Part shown: positions 14,496-18,433 of the stretch, in pieces | Numbering within the stretch: the stretch's first letter is position 1 | Layout of the letters: every line of letters begins with the position of its first letter | Notes under the pieces: generated by a model | Told to the model about the DNA's origin: nothing | The model's input: the letters and a program-made list of their open reading frames with translations, nothing else | Databases searched by the model: none | Source of the DNA: CAYUQT01 sp964596165 | GTDB taxonomy: Bacteria; Planctomycetota; Phycisphaerae; UBA1845; JAFGLZ01 | Assembly: GCA_964596165.1 (NCBI GenBank) | Contig: CAZQTW010000094.1 | Span: 1 to 18,433 of the forward strand | DNA: 18,433 nt | Direction of reading: 5' to 3' | Made by a program: the position numbers and the translations under genes

Positions 14496-14879
14496 ATGCT
14501 GTCCGTCTACATCGAGACGACGATCCCGAGCTACTACACTGAAACGCGACGAACACCTCAGGTCCTCGCGTGGCGAGAGATTACGCGAGAATGGTGGGAC
14601 AACTATCGATTGTGCACATCACGATTTGTCCTGGCGGAATTGCTCGACGCGCCGCCTCCAAAGTCTCGTCGGGCCATGGACCTTCTGAGGCACGTTTCGG
14701 TTCTGGATGAGCCAAAGGAGCTGGCTGCCGTCGCCGACTACTATATCACGCAAAGGGCCATGCCGGCCGAAGCGGGCGGAGACGCTTTCCACCTCGCGAT
14801 TGTTTCGCTGCATCGCATCGATTTCGTGTTGACCTGGAACTGCCGGCACCTGGCAAACGCCAACAAGATTCGCCATTGA
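14496..14879 (+). CDS. PIN-domain toxin, cut short by an in-frame TGA
   Basis: The frame encodes 127 residues of a PIN-domain ribonuclease-type protein, typically the toxin of a type II toxin-antitoxin pair that cleaves RNA. The family landmarks are MLSVYIETTIPSYY (acidic Glu7), TSRFVLAEL (Glu48), GGDAFHLA (Asp96) and FVLTWNCRHLANANKIRH (Asn115). These active-site positions all lie before the stop. AGGA at 14483-14486 serves as a modest ribosome site. The TGA at 14877-14879 is suspicious, because the same frame carries on with family-like sequence up to 14960 and then meets the antitoxin start as ATGA. The intact gene would have been about 154 codons, the usual family length. The visible product lacks the last 26 sense codons, so it may be inactive or altered. 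The toxin-first gene order is common for this PIN group. Confidence 0.8.
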   Translation: MLSVYIETTIPSYYTETRRTPQVLAWREITREWWDNYRLCTSRFVLAELLDAPPPKSRRAMDLLRHVSVLDEPKELAAVADYYITQRAMPAEAGGDAFHLAIVSLHRIDFVLTWNCRHLANANKIRH

Positions 14880-14960
14880 ACCGTCTTGAACGGTCGGATG
14901 GGACTGCCCATGCCCATCATCACTACCCCCCTGACCCTGATGCCGGAGGATCGAATATGA
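14880..14960 (+). pseudogene. Severed C-terminal part of the PIN toxin
   Basis: In the frame of the PIN gene, directly after the TGA, 26 sense codons follow, including NGRMGLPMPIITTPLTLMP, before a second TGA at 14958-14960. The pattern N-x-R-x-G-L-x-x-P-x-I-x-T-P is, from memory, how this PIN family ends. No indel is needed to align it, which points to a single-base nonsense change, for example TTA or TGG to TGA. The final TGA overlaps the antitoxin ATG as ATGA, the expected toxin/antitoxin coupling. Confidence 0.75.
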
Positions 14961-15130
14961 AGAAGTCCACCAGACTCTCGAAAGACCCGGTGGTCGACGA
15001 GGTACGCACGATCCGCCGGAAGCTGTGGACTCAAGCGGGAAGCACTGTCGAAGGCTTGATCGACCTGTTGAACCATAGCGTTCCCCCTCGCCGGCGACGC
15101 CGAGTTAGAAGAACGACCAGGAAGTCCTGA
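14957..15130 (+). CDS. Antitoxin-like small protein paired with the PIN toxin
   Basis: This 57-residue protein starts at ATG 14957, with GGAGGA at 14945-14950 (6-nt spacing). The same frame is open further upstream, but only this start gives an antitoxin-like protein. Its N-terminal part, LSKDPVVDEVRTIRRKL, matches the short helical antitoxins that follow this type of PIN gene (pattern DPxVxEVRxIRxxL). The tail is strongly basic (PPRRRRRVRRTTRKS). Such proteins neutralise the PIN nuclease by direct binding and may bind DNA; here that is inferred from family and position. The gene itself looks intact although its toxin is interrupted. No homologous DNA-binding domain (AbrB, RHH) is visible. 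Confidence 0.72.
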   Translation: MKKSTRLSKDPVVDEVRTIRRKLWTQAGSTVEGLIDLLNHSVPPRRRRRVRRTTRKS

Positions 15131-15232
15131 CTTCAGCGATCCGTCGGCTGCGTGCACCGTCGGCAGTTCAGCCGCACAGGTGGGTCTATTCTCTGACTCG
15201 AGTCTCGAATCCTCAACGTTCTCAAGCTCGTG

Positions 15233-15261
15233 TTGACAATCGGAAGGCGGACGGATTGAAT
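15233..15261 (+). promoter_or_regulatory. Sigma70-type promoter of the isomerase gene
   Basis: A perfect -35 TTGACA (15233-15238) and a -10 TTGAAT (15256-15261, 4 of 6) are spaced by 17 bp. This is the best promoter match seen in the window. It drives toward the isomerase start at 15329, leaving a leader of about 60 nt. It also overlaps an in-frame ATG at 15260, which argues against that codon as the translation start. Confidence 0.6.
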
Positions 15262-15271
15262 GTCCGGCGTT

Positions 15272-15284
15272 GCCCGCCGCGGGC
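15272..15284 (+). promoter_or_regulatory. GC-rich hairpin in the isomerase leader
   Basis: GCCCG-CCG-CGGGC forms a 5-bp all-GC stem with a 3-nt loop just after the predicted transcription start. Flanking GTCC (15262-15265) and GGAC (15285-15288) could extend it across a bulge. It lies 30 nt before the AAGGAG ribosome site, so it does not cover it. It may affect mRNA stability or be chance. Confidence 0.25.
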
Positions 15285-15328
15285 GGACCAAGCACAACGG
15301 CGTGCCACCTCAGAAGGAGTTGATCGCC

Positions 15329-16786
15329 ATGAAGATCGGCATCGTATCGTTTACCGATGGTCGCGAACGCGTCGCCAAGGCGACCGACAAGTCGTGCAGG
15401 GGTTTCGAAGACCGCATCGCCAAGTGGCTCACATCGCAGAAGCACAAGGTCATCCAGGCCCCCAAGGTGGTCTGGAACTACGCCACGGCCCATCAGGCGG
15501 CCGAACGGTTCAACAAGGCCGACATCGATGTGGCCGTGTTCAACTTCTGCGTGTGGAGCTATCCCGACCTCACGGCCCAGGTCGCCAACCTGATCGACGC
15601 CCCCATCCTGCAATTGGGCAATATCAACCCGGCGTATCCGGGCTGGGTCGCGTTCTTCGCGTCGGCCGGCGCGCTGGCCGAGATCGGCCGTCCCTTCGGC
15701 CGCGTCCTCGGCGACATCGGCGACAAGGCCGTCCAGGCCGAGGTCAAGAAGTTCCTCGAGGAGCACGATCCCGATGAACGTAAGCGAGGCGTCCTCGCCG
15801 CCCTCAGGCTGAACGGCCAACGCTACGGCGAGTTCGACGGACCGAGCATGGGCATGTACACCGGCCACGTCGACCAATCCCAGTGGATGGAGCAGTTCGG
15901 CATCCACGTCTATCACCGCAGCCAATTGACGCTGTGGGAAAACGCCAAACGGATCAAGACCGATCGCGTCGAGGCCGGTCTGAAGTGGCTCGAGAAGTAC
16001 TGCGGCAAGATCCACTGGGACACCAAGAAGCTCACGCCGGGCCTAAACGGTACCCTCGCTCGCCAGATACGGATGTACCTCGCCATGAAGGATTTCTGCA
16101 AACAGGAGGGGATCGACTTCTGCGGCCTCACCGGCCAGTTGGACATGACCGAATACCCGGACCTGTGCATCGGCGATGTCCAGGAAGCGATCTTGAATGA
16201 CATCGCGGACTGGGAACAACCCAACAAGAAGCCGATCGTCTGCGCAACCGAGTGCGACAGCAACGGCGCCCTGACCATGCAACTCATGCATCTGCTCAGC
16301 GGCACGCCCTCGCTGTTCGCCGATCTGCGGCACTACCACGCCAAGTATGACCTGTACGACCTGGTCAACAGCGGGCAACACGCCCCCTGGTTCGCCCAGC
16401 GATCCGCCGACTTCCGTAGGAACTGGCGCGAGTGTCAGATCTGGCCCGCCAGCGACTTCTACTTCCGAGCCGGCGGCGGCAGCGTCCAGTTCTACGCCAA
16501 GCCGGCCGACGTCGTGACCTTCGGCCGGATCACGCGGACCTCCGGTCGATTCCAGATGCATATGTTCACGGGTTCGTTCGTCAAGCTGTCGAGAGCCGTC
16601 GAGGAAAAGCTGGCCAAGCAAACCAGCTACGAGTGGCCGCACGCGTTTTCCAAGTTCGACATCTCGCTCAAGACCCTCCGGGACAACTACAACGCCAACC
16701 ACATTCACGCAATCGTCGGAAACCACATTGCCGCTCTCAGGGCGGCGTGTGAGGTCCTCGGAATTGAGGCGATCGTGCTGAGCTAG
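15329..16786 (+). CDS. L-fucose/L-arabinose isomerase-family protein
   Basis: The ATG at 15329 follows AAGGAG (15314-15319, 9-nt spacing), and MKIGIVSFTDGRE is the natural family start. The 485-residue protein matches the L-fucose isomerase family, which interconverts aldoses and ketoses with a divalent metal. Glu308 in CATECDSNGAL and Asp332 in LFADLRHYH are 24 residues apart, the same spacing as the metal ligands Glu337 and Asp361 in E. coli FucI. The likely third ligand is a histidine in NANHIHAIVGNH (456-466). N-terminal motifs (VFNFCVWSYPD, LQLGNINPAYPGWVAFF) form the family's Rossmann-like domains. The protein is shorter than FucI of E. coli (591 aa), as in the large mixed FucI/AraA-like group, so the actual sugar is uncertain. 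It has no signal peptide and is cytoplasmic. It has its own strong promoter and is followed after 16 bp by a DUF1573 gene. Confidence 0.82.
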   Translation: MKIGIVSFTDGRERVAKATDKSCRGFEDRIAKWLTSQKHKVIQAPKVVWNYATAHQAAERFNKADIDVAVFNFCVWSYPDLTAQVANLIDAPILQLGNINPAYPGWVAFFASAGALAEIGRPFGRVLGDIGDKAVQAEVKKFLEEHDPDERKRGVLAALRLNGQRYGEFDGPSMGMYTGHVDQSQWMEQFGIHVYHRSQLTLWENAKRIKTDRVEAGLKWLEKYCGKIHWDTKKLTPGLNGTLARQIRMYLAMKDFCKQEGIDFCGLTGQLDMTEYPDLCIGDVQEAILNDIADWEQPNKKPIVCATECDSNGALTMQLMHLLSGTPSLFADLRHYHAKYDLYDLVNSGQHAPWFAQRSADFRRNWRECQIWPASDFYFRAGGGSVQFYAKPADVVTFGRITRTSGRFQMHMFTGSFVKLSRAVEEKLAKQTSYEWPHAFSKFDISLKTLRDNYNANHIHAIVGNHIAALRAACEVLGIEAIVLS

Positions 16787-16802
16787 ATCTACAGGAGCGA
16801 TC

Positions 16803-18433
16803 ATGCAGCGGAGATCGGTTGTCCTTGGCGTCCTGTTCCCATTGGTTCTGCCGCTCAGTGTGAGGGGGGCCCAATCCCGATCGGCATCCCGGCAGCGGCA
16901 GCAAATCCAGTGCGATGTGCAACGGTACGACTTCGGCAAGGTCTACGACGAAGACAGCATCGAGCATACGTTCAAGATTACCAATGCGGGGCAAACGCCC
17001 CTCCAAATCAAGCGCGTCCAAACCACGTGTGGTTGCACGGCCGTCAACGCCAAGCCGGGAACGCTCCAACCCGGAGAATCCACCGACATCACCGTCCGCC
17101 TCTCCACCCGCGGCATGACGGGCAAGGTAACCAAGACCGTCTACGTCGAAAACAGTGATCCCGCGGCGCCGAACTACCCGCTGACCCTCGCGGGTGAAGT
17201 AACCAAGGCCGTCACCGTAACGCCGTCACCCGTCATGTTTGAAAAACTCGACCGCAGGAAGCCTTCGACGGTCGAGCTGACGCTGGTCAACAATACCGCC
17301 GATCCGATGACGTTATCGAATATCACGGTAACGCCGCCTAGCGTAACGGCCGCCCTCAGCCAGGTCGTCGAAGGCAAACAGTACAAGCTCGCTCTAACCG
17401 CAACCCCGCCCTATACGGACAGCTTCCTCCGGGGAAAGGTAACCCTCAACACGGGTCTACCCAAAAAGCCCGTCCTCTTCATCGACTTCATGGGACGGCC
17501 GCCGAGCGAAATCGAACTTCAGCCGCCCATCATCAACATCGGAACCCTTGCCCCCAACGACGAATACACGCGAACCGCCAAGATCGTCTCGCTTGAAGAT
17601 ACGCCCTTTGAAATCACCGATGTGACCAACACCAACCCGCGGTTCACGCCTCTCGTCCGCCGGCTCCGCGACGGCCGAGAGTATGAGATCGAAGTCACCG
17701 CTCGGCCCCCCTACGAATGGGGTACGAATCGCGCGTCGATCAGCTTCGGAACCCGTGTGCCTTCGGCGCCCCGACTCACCCTGATGATTTACGGCGAGAT
17801 GCCGCCTCCGATCACGATCAGCCCGTCCTCGCTGCTGTTCAACAATCTCACGACCACCAAAGGGGGCGAGGCGACGGTTCACCTCAAGGTCGTCGACGGT
17901 AGCAAAGTGGAAATCGTCTCCTGCAAGTCCTCCCTGGCGAACGTCGTGGCCAAAGTCCAATCGCTGGCGCCGGGCAAGAGCTTCGTCCTTACCGCAACGG
18001 CCTCGCCACCCTTCCAAGATGGCCTGCTGAAAGGCGAAATCGTCCTGGAAACGTCCCATCCAAAGATGAAGACCATCAAGGTGCCCGTGCAGTCTTGGGG
18101 CATTCAGGCGCCTCTGCCGGCGGTGTCCGTCATACCCGACCCGGTCCTCACCGTGCCGCCGCTGGGAACCACCCCTACCCCCACCGTTTCCCGCTTCATC
18201 GTACGCGCGAACGGAAGCGAGAAGGTTCGCGTAACGGGCGTGGAGGTCTCCAACAAGGATATCACAACCCGTATTGAGCCCCAAAGCGGCCAACCGGATA
18301 AGCTCATCTTCGTGTACGTCTCCGTGCCGGCAAACGCGCCCTTGAATGCCGAGGGCGAGACGATCACGTTTTCGACCGATCACAAGGATTTTCCAAAGAT
18401 CGTCCGGCGGATCACACGCGTCGGATCGGCCAG
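16803..18433 (+). CDS. Exported DUF1573 / Ig-like repeat protein (runs off right edge)
   Basis: The ATG at 16803 has AGGAG at 16793-16797 and lies 16 bp after the isomerase stop, so the two are probably co-transcribed. The frame is open to the window end (543 codons). A signal peptide (MQRRSVVLGVLFPLVLPLSV, cut near RGAQ) is followed by a DUF1573 domain at about 40-135: YDFGKVYDEDSIEHTFKITN and the hallmark TTCGCTAV with Cys76 and Cys78. At least three more Ig-like beta modules follow. Recurrent strands are TATPPYTDSFLRGKVTLNT, TARPPYEWGTNRASISFGT and TASPPFQDGLLKGEIVLET. Modules of this ASH-like type serve as envelope or surface scaffolds. No catalytic motif is seen. The role relative to the isomerase is unknown, and the C-terminus lies outside the window. 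Confidence 0.82.
   Translation, partial: MQRRSVVLGVLFPLVLPLSVRGAQSRSASRQRQQIQCDVQRYDFGKVYDEDSIEHTFKITNAGQTPLQIKRVQTTCGCTAVNAKPGTLQPGESTDITVRLSTRGMTGKVTKTVYVENSDPAAPNYPLTLAGEVTKAVTVTPSPVMFEKLDRRKPSTVELTLVNNTADPMTLSNITVTPPSVTAALSQVVEGKQYKLALTATPPYTDSFLRGKVTLNTGLPKKPVLFIDFMGRPPSEIELQPPIINIGTLAPNDEYTRTAKIVSLEDTPFEITDVTNTNPRFTPLVRRLRDGREYEIEVTARPPYEWGTNRASISFGTRVPSAPRLTLMIYGEMPPPITISPSSLLFNNLTTTKGGEATVHLKVVDGSKVEIVSCKSSLANVVAKVQSLAPGKSFVLTATASPPFQDGLLKGEIVLETSHPKMKTIKVPVQSWGIQAPLPAVSVIPDPVLTVPPLGTTPTPTVSRFIVRANGSEKVRVTGVEVSNKDITTRIEPQSGQPDKLIFVYVSVPANAPLNAEGETITFSTDHKDFPKIVRRITRVGSA

Noticed and set aside
14741..16015. 424-codon antisense frame opposite the PIN and isomerase genes
   Set aside because: Its protein is a biased mirror of the isomerase (repeated Asp-Leu-Gly and Val runs), without motifs or a ribosome site. 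It reflects high GC at third positions.
16043..16939. 298-codon antisense frame opposite the isomerase and DUF1573 genes
   Set aside because: It spans two well-supported plus-strand genes and has no motif of its own.
17457..18383. 308-codon antisense frame opposite the DUF1573 gene
   Set aside because: Arg/Gly/Asp-rich mirror composition, no domain. The plus strand has the DUF1573 TTCGCT motif and a signal peptide.

Overview
This window looks like a piece of a chromosome from a GC-rich, probably planctomycete-like bacterium (Planctomycetota, perhaps near Phycisphaerae). That placement is an inference from gene content: a DUF58/BatA-type von Willebrand module, a gingipain-family (C25) protein, several large exported carbohydrate-active enzymes, a DUF1573 protein and a PIN toxin-antitoxin pair. 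No rRNA, tRNA, insertion sequence or CRISPR array is visible, so no finer placement is possible.

Layout, left to right. (1) The 5' part of a small secreted protein runs off the left edge on the minus strand (1-389). (2) After a non-coding gap with a plausible promoter, rsmB lies on the plus strand (705-2126) and ends tail to tail with the next block. (3) A minus-strand block reads, in its own direction, alpha/beta hydrolase (8888-6816), DUF58 protein (6765-5869), C25-like peptidase (5872-4142) and BatA-like VWA membrane protein (4145-2160). The last three are joined by 4-nt stop/start overlaps (ATGA and GTGA), so they are very probably made as one translationally coupled set. (4) A divergent 143-bp gap with a perfect 7+1+7 palindrome separates the hydrolase from a Tat-exported TIM-barrel-like protein (9032-10555, plus). 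(5) A large exported glycosidase-like protein (13924-10817, minus) carries two tandem malectin-like modules. A small ORF of uncertain status follows it. (6) A PIN toxin/antitoxin pair (14496-15130, plus) has a toxin reading frame cut by an in-frame TGA. (7) A fucose-isomerase-family gene (15329-16786) with a strong sigma70-like promoter is followed 16 bp later by a DUF1573 protein that runs off the right edge.

How they fit together. The esterase-like hydrolase, the Tat protein, the malectin-containing glycosidase and the sugar isomerase suggest outside breakdown and inside use of a complex polysaccharide, possibly one containing deoxysugars. No transporter, sulfatase or recognised fucosidase is present to prove this. 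The DUF58-C25-BatA set is a separate envelope module. It is the most unusual gene arrangement here, because the usual MoxR ATPase gene is not next to it and a gingipain-like protein sits in the middle. The interrupted PIN toxin is the clearest sequence-level anomaly.
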